Made by a program: the position numbers and the translations under genes. The notes beneath the pieces are model-generated. The model did no database searches and was not told the DNA's origin. It saw only the letters and a program-made list of their open reading frames with translations. Source: Actinomycetales bacterium (GTDB taxonomy: Bacteria; Actinomycetota; Actinomycetes; Nanopelagicales; Nanopelagicaceae). From it: a DNA stretch of 64,000 bases. Below, piece after piece: positions 17,203 through 27,014 of this stretch (its first letter is position 1; each line of letters opens with the position of its first letter). The stretch lies in NCBI GenBank assembly GCA_018969355.1, contig JAGWYO010000002.1:38573-102572 (forward strand), in the 5' to 3' direction.

Positions 17203-19350
17203 ATGTCTACGCAGTCAATTCAAAAAACCCGCAAACCCTTTGCCATCGCACTCTTGGTAGTAATCGTGTGGTTTGGCATAAGTGGCATATTCGGTCCACT
17301 TTTTGGCAAGCTCTCCTCAGTTCAAGAGAACAACAACTCCTCTTTCCTGCCCAAAGGCGCTGAAGCGACAAAGGCTGCCGATGTGATTGCTACTTTTTCA
17401 GGAAAAGATAGCTTCAACTTTCCAACGTTGATTCTATTTGAAGGCACAACAACTCCGGAGACATTTGCTGCCATCAACGCCCACATGTCAACAGTGGGTG
17501 GAATAACTCTGGATGGTACTTCTTCAAAGATCTCTGACTTTTTAGCTCCCGGTCAGCAAATAACTGTTTTTCCTTCCCAAGATGGCAAGGCAATTTTGGC
17601 AAATATTCCTCTAGATGGAAACGCAATCTCGAAGGTTTTATCAAATGATGAACCTGTTCTGCCGGCAGTTGTAGCAGCGCTGCGTCAAGACATCAAACCT
17701 ATTGCTGAAGCAAACGGTCTTACACATTACGTGACAGGACCAGGCGGATTATTAGGAGATCTTTTTGGAGCATTCGGGACTTTAGACTCGTCATTACTTT
17801 TAACGACTCTAGGTGTTGTTGCTCTGATTTTGATTTTTGTTTATCGCTCTCCAGTTTTGTGGATAATTCCTCTCTTGTCTTCCCTTTTTGCTTTAACAAC
17901 TGCAGGCGGAATTGTTTATTTGCTAGCAAAACACAACATCATCGATGTTGATGGACAATCTCAAGGAATTCTCTCGGTTCTAGTAATTGGTGCAGCTACT
18001 GACTATGCACTCTTACTTATTGCTCGCTATCGTGAGGAACTTCACTTTCATGAGAATCGCTTCGATGCAATGAAGAAAGCATATAAAGGTGTGTGGGAAC
18101 CTATTCTTGCTTCAGGCTCGACTGTTTCAATCTCACTTCTAGTATTGCTCTTTAGCCAACTTACTAATACTGCAGGACTTGGCCCTATTGGTGCCATAGG
18201 AATTGTGAGTGCGATGATCACAATACTCACCTTGTTACCTGCCCTTCTTTTACTCTTTGGTCGCTGGATATTCTGGCCGCGTCGCCCACTCTTTGATGGT
18301 GATGATCATGTGATGAGCGGGCCATGGTCAAAGGTGGCCAATGGAATTGGGCGCAATCCTCGCAAAGCCTGGGTTGTTACCGGTTCTGTTCTATTGCTTC
18401 TGGCTTTCGCCTCAACAACGCTTAAAGCCGATGGAATTGGCACAGTCGATACCTTCACTGGAAAACCAGAATCAGTCGTGGGTCAAAAACTTCTTCTCGC
18501 GCACTTCCCAGGGGGCGAGGGTGATCCCACTCAAATTGTTGTTGCAGCAGATAAAATTGATGCTGTGACATCTGCAGTTAAGAGTGCTCCCGGTGTTACT
18601 GAAGTAGTGCCGTTGGCTGATCCGATGACGAAGACACTCAAAGTCGTCAATAACAAGGCGATTTTAAATGTAACGCTAGATAAGGCACCAGATAGCGTAG
18701 AAGCCGGAAATGACATTCCAAAGATTCGTGAGCTAGCCCATGCCGCTGATCCATCTTCATTAGTGGGAGGCACTAGTGCTGTTTACTTCGATGTTCGCAC
18801 AGCAAACAACAATGACAATAAGACAATCATTCCAATTATCTTGATCGTCATTACTATCATCCTTGGCCTGCTATTGCGCAGCATCTTGAGTGCAATAGTT
18901 CTGCTAGGTACGGTGTTACTCTCATATTTTGCAACACTGGGTGTGTGTGCACTTGTGTTCAATCATGTATTTGGTTTTGCAGGTGGAGACAATTCATTTC
19001 CGCTCTTTGCTTTCATCTTCTTGGTAGCCCTTGGCATTGATTACAACATCTTCCTGATGACTCGTGTGCGTGAAGAAAGCGCCAAGATTGGAACTCGCGC
19101 TGGAATCATCAAGGGCGTTACTGTTACAGGGGCAGTAATTACCTCTGCTGGAATCGTCCTCGCGGCAACATTTGCAGTTCTAGGTCTGTTGCCTTTGGTT
19201 CCACTTGCAGAGCTGGGTTTTGCGGTGGCCTTTGGAGTTCTTCTCGACACTATTATTGTGCGCTCAATCTTGGTGCCAGCTCTAGTTCATGAGATTGGTC
19301 CAAAGATCTGGTGGCCTTCAAAACTGCAGTACGAAGAGATTAAGAGCTAA
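17203..19350 (+). CDS. MMPL/RND family membrane exporter
   Basis: A 715-residue protein with two repeats, each having one membrane helix, a large external loop and a five-helix bundle. MMPL signatures are GAATDYALLLIARYREEL in the first half and ALGIDYNIFLMTRVREES in the second; the Asp-Tyr pairs are the proton-relay residues. In Actinobacteria such proteins export lipids or small molecules; the cargo is not visible. GGAGAGG sits upstream of ATG 17203. The gene ends in a TAATG overlap with the next oxidoreductase gene. Confidence 0.92.
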   Translation: MSTQSIQKTRKPFAIALLVVIVWFGISGIFGPLFGKLSSVQENNNSSFLPKGAEATKAADVIATFSGKDSFNFPTLILFEGTTTPETFAAINAHMSTVGGITLDGTSSKISDFLAPGQQITVFPSQDGKAILANIPLDGNAISKVLSNDEPVLPAVVAALRQDIKPIAEANGLTHYVTGPGGLLGDLFGAFGTLDSSLLLTTLGVVALILIFVYRSPVLWIIPLLSSLFALTTAGGIVYLLAKHNIIDVDGQSQGILSVLVIGAATDYALLLIARYREELHFHENRFDAMKKAYKGVWEPILASGSTVSISLLVLLFSQLTNTAGLGPIGAIGIVSAMITILTLLPALLLLFGRWIFWPRRPLFDGDDHVMSGPWSKVANGIGRNPRKAWVVTGSVLLLLAFASTTLKADGIGTVDTFTGKPESVVGQKLLLAHFPGGEGDPTQIVVAADKIDAVTSAVKSAPGVTEVVPLADPMTKTLKVVNNKAILNVTLDKAPDSVEAGNDIPKIRELAHAADPSSLVGGTSAVYFDVRTANNNDNKTIIPIILIVITIILGLLLRSILSAIVLLGTVLLSYFATLGVCALVFNHVFGFAGGDNSFPLFAFIFLVALGIDYNIFLMTRVREESAKIGTRAGIIKGVTVTGAVITSAGIVLAATFAVLGLLPLVPLAELGFAVAFGVLLDTIIVRSILVPALVHEIGPKIWWPSKLQYEEIKS

Positions 19351-20360
19351 TGCGCGTCGGCATTGCTGGATATGGATTAGCTGGGCGGTATTTCCACGCA
19401 CCTTTACTTAAGGGATGTGGATATCAAGTCGTAGCGATTCAAACCAGTAATGCCGAACGAACAGCTCATGCATTCGAAGATTTTCCAGATGTCATTGTTG
19501 TTGCAACTATTGAAGAGTTAGTTGCGCACAAACTTGATCTAGTCGTTGTTGCGTCAGCAAATATCGCTCATGCAAAAGATGCCTTTGCAGCTATCAATGC
19601 CGGCATCCCTGTTGTGGTTGATAAGCCAATGGGTCGCACATTTGCTGAAACTGCCGAGATTATCTCTGCAGGAGAGCGCGCAGGAGTTCCAGTTTCAACT
19701 TTTTTTAATCGTCGCTGGGATAGTGATGCGCTAACAATAAAGAAAGTTTTAGCATCCGGCGTACTCGGAACCATTCATAGGATGGATTCCAGGTTCGAGC
19801 GTTTTCGCCCTGAACTCAACAAGAGTTCCTGGCGCGAGAATATGAGTGCAGACGATGGAGGGGGACAACTCCTTGACCTTCAACCACATCTTATTTCCAC
19901 TGCAATTGATTGGTTCGGTAAAGCAGAGCTAGTGACATCCACCGTGCGCACCATTCGTGGAGGCGCTGATGATGATGCGGTGTTAGTGCTAAAGCACAAT
20001 TCGGGTGTTCTTTCAATTCTCTCTGCTAGTGCAGTTGTAGGAGCGCCAGGACCGCGCATCCGTATTTTGGGTAGTAAAGGTGCTCTCGTCATTAATGAGC
20101 TAGATCCTCAAGAGAACTTACTTCGAAGTGGCAAAGTTCCCATGGGTGGCAAGTGGGATATGCCTACCAAATCACAGACATTTATTCATCGCGGTGATCA
20201 GGTGGAGGAAATCGTAGGAGAAGATGGCAACTACGCCACTTTCTATACTTTGGTGGCGGGTGCACTTGCTGGCACAAATCCTTGGCCAATTTCTCATGAT
20301 GATGCGTTACTCGTTGCTCACATTATTGATCAGGCTCGAAACAACTCACTTCATGTCTAA
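19350..20360 (+). CDS. Gfo/Idh/MocA family oxidoreductase
   Basis: A 336-residue NAD(P)-dependent dehydrogenase. The cofactor start is MRVGIAGYGLAGRYFHAPLL, the EKP-equivalent is VVDKPMGRTFAET, and the catalytic region DDGGGQLLDLQPHLISTAIDWFG holds the conserved Asp/His. YvaA/YdgJ-like family members often have a YFHAPLL start. It overlaps the exporter stop by 1 base and the next gene's start by 8 bases. The sugar or polyol substrate is unknown. Confidence 0.9.
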   Translation: MRVGIAGYGLAGRYFHAPLLKGCGYQVVAIQTSNAERTAHAFEDFPDVIVVATIEELVAHKLDLVVVASANIAHAKDAFAAINAGIPVVVDKPMGRTFAETAEIISAGERAGVPVSTFFNRRWDSDALTIKKVLASGVLGTIHRMDSRFERFRPELNKSSWRENMSADDGGGQLLDLQPHLISTAIDWFGKAELVTSTVRTIRGGADDDAVLVLKHNSGVLSILSASAVVGAPGPRIRILGSKGALVINELDPQENLLRSGKVPMGGKWDMPTKSQTFIHRGDQVEEIVGEDGNYATFYTLVAGALAGTNPWPISHDDALLVAHIIDQARNNSLHV

Positions 20361-21522
20361 AAGCAGCGATGTCCTCATTGTTGGTGCTGGATTAGCAGGA
20401 CTTAACGCAGCCATTCAACTTCAAGCCGCGGGCCGCTCTGTAACTGTCATTGAAGCAAGTGATCGTGCGGGTGGACGTGTAGCCAGTGATCACATCAATG
20501 GATATATATGTGATCGTGGCTTCCAGCTGATCAACTCCAAATATCCAGCCCTAGTGGCATTGGATGTAATTGATGAGATTGATTTCATTCCTGCACCACG
20601 TGTAATTGAAGTCAGTTTAGGGAGCGAACGAGTTGCGCTGGGGGATCCACGCAAAGCACCATTTTCAGCGCTGCATCGCGCAACCGGTTCTTTAACTGAA
20701 AAAGTAAATTTTGCTCGATTCATTCTTTCTAAAATACAAGGTGAGCAATCTCTTGGGCAAGAGTTGCGAAAAGCTGGATGTGGAACAACATATGAGCGAG
20801 TGCTTAGACCTTTCTTACAAGGCGTTTTCTTGGCAGATCCAGACAAAGTTGATTCGCACTATGGTCAAATAGTTATCCGATCATTTGTCACTGGGTCACC
20901 AGGTATCCCAAAACTTGGTGTTGGCCAACTCTCCCAGGCACTTGCATCTCGTATTTCAGATCTACAACTCAATGTGCGGGCAGAGCGCATTGTAGGTAAC
21001 ACCGTGCAGACATCTGTAGGAGAGTTTTCAGCAAGGGATATCCTCGTAGCTACGGATGCAACAACAGCCACTCAATTATTGGAGTTGGGCGAAGTGTGCC
21101 GGATGCAGGGATGTGTGACGTGGTATCACGCAACCGATCAGAACCCATCGGGGACAGGGCGCTTGCTTATCGATGGGCAAAAACGTGGACCGGTGTTTAA
21201 TTCATTGGCTATCTCAGATATTTCAAGGTCTTATGCCCCAAACGGTATGAATCTGATTTCAAGTACAACTGAACTGGGAACAACTGACTCAGAAGTGCGC
21301 CGTCACTTAACAACTATGTGGGGTGTACCAACTCGAGATTGGCAGTTAATCGCAAAGTATGAAATTCCTTCAGCCCTGCCGCTACATGAGGTTGGAAAAG
21401 GGCTCACACAACCCACCAAGATTTCTGAGCATCTCTATGTTGCAGGAGATCACCGCACAGTTCCATCCCAGCAAGGCGCCCTATTTAGTGGCAGCTTGGC
21501 TGCGCAATTAATCCTGAACTAG
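20353..21522 (+). CDS. FAD-dependent amine oxidase/phytoene-desaturase-like oxidoreductase
   Basis: A 389-residue flavoprotein. The dinucleotide fold is DVLIVGAGLAGLNAAIQL, then VTVIEASDRAGGRVASD, and the C-terminal flavin motif is LYVAGDHRTVPSQQGALFSG. These are the NAD(P)/FAD amine-oxidoreductase family hallmarks, shared by monoamine oxidases, protoporphyrinogen oxidases and carotenoid desaturases. ATG 20353 is chosen because the conserved fold begins within seven residues. No carotenoid or heme genes lie beside it, so the substrate is open. Confidence 0.85.
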   Translation: MSKSSDVLIVGAGLAGLNAAIQLQAAGRSVTVIEASDRAGGRVASDHINGYICDRGFQLINSKYPALVALDVIDEIDFIPAPRVIEVSLGSERVALGDPRKAPFSALHRATGSLTEKVNFARFILSKIQGEQSLGQELRKAGCGTTYERVLRPFLQGVFLADPDKVDSHYGQIVIRSFVTGSPGIPKLGVGQLSQALASRISDLQLNVRAERIVGNTVQTSVGEFSARDILVATDATTATQLLELGEVCRMQGCVTWYHATDQNPSGTGRLLIDGQKRGPVFNSLAISDISRSYAPNGMNLISSTTELGTTDSEVRRHLTTMWGVPTRDWQLIAKYEIPSALPLHEVGKGLTQPTKISEHLYVAGDHRTVPSQQGALFSGSLAAQLILN

Positions 21523-22398
21523 TTGGTTAAGAGCTTCGGTGATGTGGGGATAGTCCCACCTAAATCCAGCCTCTTGTAAAACATGGGGGATTACCTTTTT
21601 AGAACCCAGAACTTCAGAGGAAAAACCACCGAGTGCGACTTTGAGCGCAATCGCTGGTGCTGGAAAGAGGGCAGGACGGTGTAATGCGCGGGCAAGGGCT
21701 GATGTGAATTCTTGATTGGTTACTGGGTTTGGTGAGCTCACATTTACCGGACCTGAGAGTGGATTTTCCAAAGCAAAAACAATTGCACGGATTTGATCAT
21801 GCAAAGTAATCCAAGACCACCACTGCTTACCTGAACCAAGCTTTCCGCCAAAGCCTAGACGAAAGAGAGGCAACATCTTTCCAAGTGCACCTCCAGTTGG
21901 ATCAAGAACTAATCCTGTTCGAATCTTCACGGTGCGAACATCTGCGGCTAAATCTGCTGCGCTTTCCCATTCGCGGCAGACCGCTGCTAGAAAATCATCT
22001 CCCACACGATCTGTTTCTACTACTGCACGATTACCACTTTCTCCATACCAACCAATGGCACTTGCAGAAATAAATACTTGTGGCTTAAGTTCTGCCACGG
22101 CTTTAGCGATAGTTGTTGTGCCAAGTAGTCGTGAGTTGAGAATCTCTGATTTAAACTTTTTAGTCCAACGTTTATCACCAACACCCACACCAGCTAAATG
22201 AATGATTGCATCTACACCGGCCAGTGCGCTTAAATCAACATAACCTGTTTGTAAATCCCATTGGACTTCATCAGCTGCCACTGGAGCACGGCGTACTAAG
22301 CGTTGAACAGTGTGACCTTCACTCTTCAAATGACCAACAAGTGCTGTGCCTATCAGGCCTGAGGAACCGCTAATTGCGATTCTTTGAGGAACAGGCAT
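21508..22398 (-). CDS. TIGR01777 family NAD-dependent epimerase-like protein
   Basis: A 296-residue extended-SDR protein. RIAISGSSGLIGTALVGHLK binds the nucleotide; DAIIHLAGVGVGDKRWT, SASAIGWYG and VKIRTGLVLDPTGGALGKMLPLFRLG are diagnostic of the YfcH/SDR39U1 group, and the C-terminus LGGFSSEVLGSKKVIPHVLQEAGF fits its second domain. Function is not established for the family. It lies 6 bases after the E2 gene, so probably shares that operon. Confidence 0.88.
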   Translation of the reverse strand: MPVPQRIAISGSSGLIGTALVGHLKSEGHTVQRLVRRAPVAADEVQWDLQTGYVDLSALAGVDAIIHLAGVGVGDKRWTKKFKSEILNSRLLGTTTIAKAVAELKPQVFISASAIGWYGESGNRAVVETDRVGDDFLAAVCREWESAADLAADVRTVKIRTGLVLDPTGGALGKMLPLFRLGFGGKLGSGKQWWSWITLHDQIRAIVFALENPLSGPVNVSSPNPVTNQEFTSALARALHRPALFPAPAIALKVALGGFSSEVLGSKKVIPHVLQEAGFRWDYPHITEALNQLVQD

Positions 22399-22404
22399 GA
22401 GCGC

Positions 22405-24054
22405 TTAGAGTCCCAAATCCGATTCAAAGGCTCCGCCTTCTAGACGCTCTTTTAAAGTCACTAAGAATCTAGCTGCATCTGCTCCATCAACAACACGATG
22501 ATCATAGGAAAGTCCCAGATACACCATTGAACGGATGGCAATAGTTTCTCCACCATCTTCACCGCGCACAACCATGGGACGCTTCACTACGGCGCCTAAA
22601 CCAAGTATTGCTACCTGTGGTTGATTGATGATGGGAGTATCAAAGAGTGCGCCGCGGCTACCTGTATTTGTCAAAGTGAAAGTTCCGCCACCTAATTCAT
22701 CGGGGGTTACTTTATTATCACGTGTGCGGGCAGCTAGATCTGAAATCTTTCGAGCTATCCCGCCCATATTCAAATCACCAGCGTTTGCAATAACAGGAAC
22801 CAAGAGTCCTCGCTCTGTATCTACTGCGATACCCAGGTGCTCTGCGCCGTGATAAGTAATCTGGTCGCCTTCAACAGATGAGTTAAGCACTGGGTGTTGT
22901 TTGAGAGCTTCACACACTGCAACTGCAAAAAATGGAAGGAAGGAAAGCTTGACGCCTTCGCGGGCTTCAAAGGAAGCCTTTGCCTTATCGCGCAGACGAG
23001 AAATCTTTGTCACATCAACTTCCACCACAGTTGTCAGCTGAGCACTGACCTGCAGTGACTCAACCATTCGGGATGCAATAACTTTGCGAAGTCTTGACAT
23101 TGTCACTGTTGTTCCACGAAGCGGAGAGAGGGCAACTGCAGCTGGCTTAGTAGCAGAAGGAGCTGAAGCAGTTGCTGCAGGTGCTACATGTGTAGGAGCT
23201 GCTGGCTTTGCTAGTGATTCAACATCTTCACGGCGAATACGTCCACCAATTCCACTTCCCTTAACAAGTGCAAGATTGACTCCTAGTTCATTAGCAAGTT
23301 TTCGAACTAGGGGAGTCACATAGGCATCAGCTGGTTGTGCCATAGGTGCGGCAGGTGCAACTGGCGCAGGTGCTGCAACAACAGCGGCAACAGGGGCAAC
23401 AGGGGCAGCAACAACTGGTGCTGGTGTTGTAACCACTGGTGCAGCTGCGCTAGTGCCTATTAATCCAAGACGTGCCCCAACTGGGACAGTTGAATCAACG
23501 GCAACATCGATTGCCAATAAAGTTCCTGCAACTGGCGATGGAATCTCTGTATCGACTTTGTCAGTAGAAACTTCTAGTAATGCTTCATCAACGGCTACTA
23601 AGTCACCAATATTTTTGAGCCAACGGGTAACAGTTCCTTCACTCACGCTTTCACCTAATGCAGGCATGGTGATTACTGTTCCGGCACCGGTAGCTACTGG
23701 CGCAGGTGCCGCTGCAACTGGTGTTGCAGGAGGTGGAGTTACAGGTGCTGCAGGAGGTGGAGTTACAGGTGCTCCTGGAGCTGAAACTACTGGTGCAGAT
23801 GGAGCAGGGGCAGCCGCACCGTCAGCGATGATTGCTAACTCAGCACCGACTGGAACAGTTTGATCAATGTGGACAACAATTTTTGTAAGAGTTCCAGCAA
23901 CAGGGGATGGAATCTCGGTATCTACTTTGTCGGTTGATACTTCAAGAAGTGGTTCATCAACATTGACATGGTCGCCTTCAGACTTTAACCATCGTGTAAC
24001 AGTTCCTTCGCTCACACTTTCACCCAGTGCTGGCATCGTTACGGAAAATGTCAT
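22405..24054 (-). CDS. sucB: 2-oxo acid dehydrogenase E2, dihydrolipoyl succinyltransferase type
   Basis: A 549-residue acyltransferase core. It has two lipoyl domains (lipoyl lysines ~K43 and ~K166, each in [17 protein letters not shown]), Ala/Pro-rich linkers, an E3-binding domain ([16 protein letters not shown]…GGRIRREDV) and a catalytic domain ending in [15 protein letters not shown]. Start ATG 24054 is chosen because the lipoyl domain begins there and an AAGGAGAG site precedes it. It is called SucB-type by actinobacterial convention; pyruvate dehydrogenase E2 use is possible. E3 is directly upstream. Confidence 0.93.
   Translation of the reverse strand: MTFSVTMPALGESVSEGTVTRWLKSEGDHVNVDEPLLEVSTDKVDTEIPSPVAGTLTKIVVHIDQTVPVGAELAIIADGAAAPAPSAPVVSAPGAPVTPPPAAPVTPPPATPVAAAPAPVATGAGTVITMPALGESVSEGTVTRWLKNIGDLVAVDEALLEVSTDKVDTEIPSPVAGTLLAIDVAVDSTVPVGARLGLIGTSAAAPVVTTPAPVVAAPVAPVAAVVAAPAPVAPAAPMAQPADAYVTPLVRKLANELGVNLALVKGSGIGGRIRREDVESLAKPAAPTHVAPAATASAPSATKPAAVALSPLRGTTVTMSRLRKVIASRMVESLQVSAQLTTVVEVDVTKISRLRDKAKASFEAREGVKLSFLPFFAVAVCEALKQHPVLNSSVEGDQITYHGAEHLGIAVDTERGLLVPVIANAGDLNMGGIARKISDLAARTRDNKVTPDELGGGTFTLTNTGSRGALFDTPIINQPQVAILGLGAVVKRPMVVRGEDGGETIAIRSMVYLGLSYDHRVVDGADAARFLVTLKERLEGGAFESDLGL
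23726..23773 (-). repeat. Tandem 24-bp repeat in the E2 linker
   Basis: Two identical head-to-tail copies of a 24-base unit (23726-23749 and 23750-23773) encode repeated Pro/Val/Thr/Ala residues in the flexible linker after the first lipoyl domain. Copy number may vary between strains. Confidence 0.85.
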
Positions 24055-24070
24055 TATTTTCTCTCCTTGC

Positions 24071-25438
24071 TTATCCGTGTGCGTGAAGCGGTTTACCTGC
24101 AAGAGCCATATGAGCTTCGCCCATTGCCTCAGACAGTGTTGGGTGTGCATGGATCAGGGATGCAACATCGGTTGCACGAGCTTGCCAGTTAAAGATTAAC
24201 TCCGCTTCAGCGAGAAGTTCACCAACTCGTGCGCCAACCATATGAACTCCAAGGATTGGACCATTCTTTTCACCCACAAGTTTGATAGAACCGGCAGTTC
24301 CCAGAATCTGTGCCTTGCCATTTCCAGCTAAGTCATAGCTGAGTTCAACCACATCATGACCGCGTTTCTTAGCTTCGGCAGTTGTTAAACCGACAGAGGC
24401 AACTTCAGGATCAGAATATGTAACACGTGGAATTCCATCGTAGTTAATGGGAGGAGGATTTAATCCAGCAATTTCCTCAGCAACTAACATGCCTTCGGCA
24501 AATCCAACGTGGGCTAATTGCAACGTTGGAATCAAATCTCCAACAGCCCAAATGCCCGGCACATTGGTGCGGCATTTTTCATCAACTAGAACATACCCGC
24601 GATCCATTGCGATAGCCTGCTCTTCATAGCCAAGGTTTGCAGAAACTGGGCCACGACCGACTGAAACCATCAAAAGTTCTGCCGTGAACTCTTTGCCATC
24701 TTCTAAAGTAATTGTTACGCCCTTTTTGCTCTTGGTAGCAGATTTAAACTTCACGCCAAGCTCAAAGTTGATGCCACGTTTGCGGAAAGCGCGCTCTAAC
24801 TGCTTGCTCGAGCTCTCATCCTCTAGCGCAATTAAGTGAGGCAGGCCTTCAATAATTGTGACCTCTGAACCAAAAGATTTCCAAACAGATGCAAACTCGC
24901 AGCCGATAACTCCGCCGCCAAGAACGATGACAGATTGTGGAACATAATCCAATTTAGTTCCGTGATCGGATGTAATGATGTGCTGGCCATCAATTTCAAG
25001 TCCAGGCAATGTTCGGGCGTATGAGCCAGTTGCAAGAATGATGTTTTTGCCGCTATAGCGCTGACCATTTACTTCAACCGTGTCCTTGGCAACTAACTTT
25101 CCATGACCTTCGATATATGTGATGTTTCTTGATTTAACTAAACCTTGTAGTCCTTTATGTAGGCGGGAGATGACACCGTCCTTGTATGAATTAACACCGC
25201 TCATGTCGATGCCATTGAATGTGGACTTCACACCGAACTTAGAACCTTCTCGGGCACCATCGGCGATTTCAGCCGAGTGCAAAAGCGCTTTCGTTGGGAT
25301 GCACCCTTTGTGCAAGCAGGTGCCCCCAACTTTGTCGGCTTCGATCAATGCCACTGAGAGGCCAAGTTGGGCACTGCGCAAAGCACAGGCATAGCCACCG
25401 CTTCCGCCACCTAGAATCACTAGATCAAATTGCGACAC
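24071..25438 (-). CDS. lpdA: Dihydrolipoyl dehydrogenase (E3)
   Basis: A 455-residue flavoprotein that reoxidises dihydrolipoyl groups. The FAD motif is [21 protein letters not shown], the redox disulfide is C41-x4-C46 ([15 protein letters not shown]), the NAD motif is [17 protein letters not shown], and the C-terminal base is in [10 protein letters not shown]. It lies 16 bases upstream of the E2 gene. With LipA/LipB nearby it can serve E2 and, with GcvT, the glycine cleavage system. Confidence 0.96.
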   Translation of the reverse strand: MSQFDLVILGGGSGGYACALRSAQLGLSVALIEADKVGGTCLHKGCIPTKALLHSAEIADGAREGSKFGVKSTFNGIDMSGVNSYKDGVISRLHKGLQGLVKSRNITYIEGHGKLVAKDTVEVNGQRYSGKNIILATGSYARTLPGLEIDGQHIITSDHGTKLDYVPQSVIVLGGGVIGCEFASVWKSFGSEVTIIEGLPHLIALEDESSSKQLERAFRKRGINFELGVKFKSATKSKKGVTITLEDGKEFTAELLMVSVGRGPVSANLGYEEQAIAMDRGYVLVDEKCRTNVPGIWAVGDLIPTLQLAHVGFAEGMLVAEEIAGLNPPPINYDGIPRVTYSDPEVASVGLTTAEAKKRGHDVVELSYDLAGNGKAQILGTAGSIKLVGEKNGPILGVHMVGARVGELLAEAELIFNWQARATDVASLIHAHPTLSEAMGEAHMALAGKPLHAHG

Positions 25439-25484
25439 TTAGCTACCCCTTTTTACTTGAGCTCAGGTCTCTATCTTGCCGTAC

Positions 25485-26975
25485 CTACGCCTGTTCGACC
25501 AATCTCACGAGTGAGCGCATGCTCACACCTGTGCCACCCACTGGCGTGTATCCATGGGCCTTGCCCTCATTGTAGGCAGGACCTGCAATATCAAGGTGAA
25601 GCCAAGGAAGTTCATCATTGACAAACTCTTTCAAAAATAGGCCAGCAACCATCATGCCGCCATTCTTATCGCCGATGTTGGCAAGATCTGCAATAGGAGA
25701 ATCAAGTGAGGCCCGAAGCTCGACAGGCAAAGGCATAGGCCAGAACTGCTCACCGGTTTCTTTCGTAATAGCAATAAATGCATCACTAAAACTTTGATTA
25801 TTTGTCATCACTGCACCTGTGCGAGTACCAAGGGCAACAACTTGGGCCCCCGTCAACGTCGCCACGTCGATAATTCCATTGAGTGTGTTTTTACTTGATT
25901 GAGCTTTCATTAAACCATCAGCGAGGACTAAGCGACCCTCGGCATCGGGGTTAAGTACCTCAACTGTTTTGCCACCAAAGATTGTGATGACATCACTTGG
26001 ACGAGTGGCAGTATCACTGGGCATGTTTTCAGCAAGTGGAGCCCAACATTCAATTGCAACGGCAAGACCAAGTTCGGCAACAGCCAACGTTGCAGCACAG
26101 ACCGCGGCAGCACCACTCATATCGCACTTCATAGCCTCCATGCCTAAGCCGGGCTTGAGGTTGAGACCACCTGTATCAAAGGTGATGCCTTTGCCAACAA
26201 ATGCAAAACGTTTAACATTTTTAGCTTGAGGAGTGTAGGTAATGTGGAGCAGGCGTGGGGGATTAGCCGATCCTTGACCAACTCCAATGATGCCGCCAAA
26301 GCCCTGAGATTTGAGTTGTTTCTCATCCCAAATAGTTATCTTCAAGCCAGCTTTTGCACCACCGGCTGCTTTCAAGCTTGCAGAAAGTTTTTTTGTAAAT
26401 GAGTCAGGAGTTAAATGGCTTGGCGGAGTATTGATGAGATTGCGCACAAGGTGGGTGTACTTAGCAATAATCGAGGCACGATGTGTAATCTCTTTAGCTT
26501 GGCTCTTATTGGCAATCTTTGAGAAGATCGTTGCAGATTTGAGCGCAGCTTTCTGATCGTGCTTTGTGCTACCGCGGAATTCATTGAAAACATATGCACC
26601 AAGTGCGGCACCTTCAGCAACGGCGCTCACACCTGCTAGATCGCGAGTTGGAAGGGCAAAAGTTGCTCCAGTATGTCCTGCCAGCGCTCTAGCTGCGCTA
26701 CCTGCAGCTCTGCGCAAAACTTCATGAGAGTAAGTAGAAGATTTAGGACCAAGACCGGTGAAGACCATGAGCCTTGCTGGTCCACCTGGCATCTTTGTTA
26801 CTTCATCTGCCTTTCCAGTTGCACCCATCTCAAGCAAAGAGGCCAGAAGAGATTTCGAATCAAGAGCTAGCTCACCTGATTCGATGGCGATGCCACCTTT
26901 TGTGTTGGTGCTCACCAAACCCACAACAAGGAGATCATCGTTAACGAGGCCATCTGAGATTTTGAGTGTTGTCAT
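25485..26975 (-). CDS. pepA: Leucyl aminopeptidase (M17)
   Basis: A 496-residue two-metal aminopeptidase. Metal and active-site motifs are FVGKGITFDTGGLNLKPG, MKCDMSGAAAVCA and the M17 signature VEVLNPDAEGRLVLADGL. The N-terminal macro-like domain is residues 1-~170. Start ATG 26975 is preferred; upstream in-frame codons would run into the divergent gcvT gene. It heads the pepA–lpdA–sucB–TIGR01777 strand block with a 46-base gap before lpdA. Confidence 0.93.
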   Translation of the reverse strand: MTTLKISDGLVNDDLLVVGLVSTNTKGGIAIESGELALDSKSLLASLLEMGATGKADEVTKMPGGPARLMVFTGLGPKSSTYSHEVLRRAAGSAARALAGHTGATFALPTRDLAGVSAVAEGAALGAYVFNEFRGSTKHDQKAALKSATIFSKIANKSQAKEITHRASIIAKYTHLVRNLINTPPSHLTPDSFTKKLSASLKAAGGAKAGLKITIWDEKQLKSQGFGGIIGVGQGSANPPRLLHITYTPQAKNVKRFAFVGKGITFDTGGLNLKPGLGMEAMKCDMSGAAAVCAATLAVAELGLAVAIECWAPLAENMPSDTATRPSDVITIFGGKTVEVLNPDAEGRLVLADGLMKAQSSKNTLNGIIDVATLTGAQVVALGTRTGAVMTNNQSFSDAFIAITKETGEQFWPMPLPVELRASLDSPIADLANIGDKNGGMMVAGLFLKEFVNDELPWLHLDIAGPAYNEGKAHGYTPVGGTGVSMRSLVRLVEQA

Positions 26976-27014
26976 AGGTGCCAGCGTAATAGATGTCTTG
27001 GTAGGTTTCACACT

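Noticed and set aside
23453..23863. Open frame on the plus strand opposite the E2 gene
   Set aside because: It is the antisense shadow of Ala/Pro-rich lipoyl-domain linkers; low-complexity codons keep several frames open.
26976..27014. Glycine riboswitch for gcvT
   Set aside because: The divergent gap is 39 bases with no matching motif.
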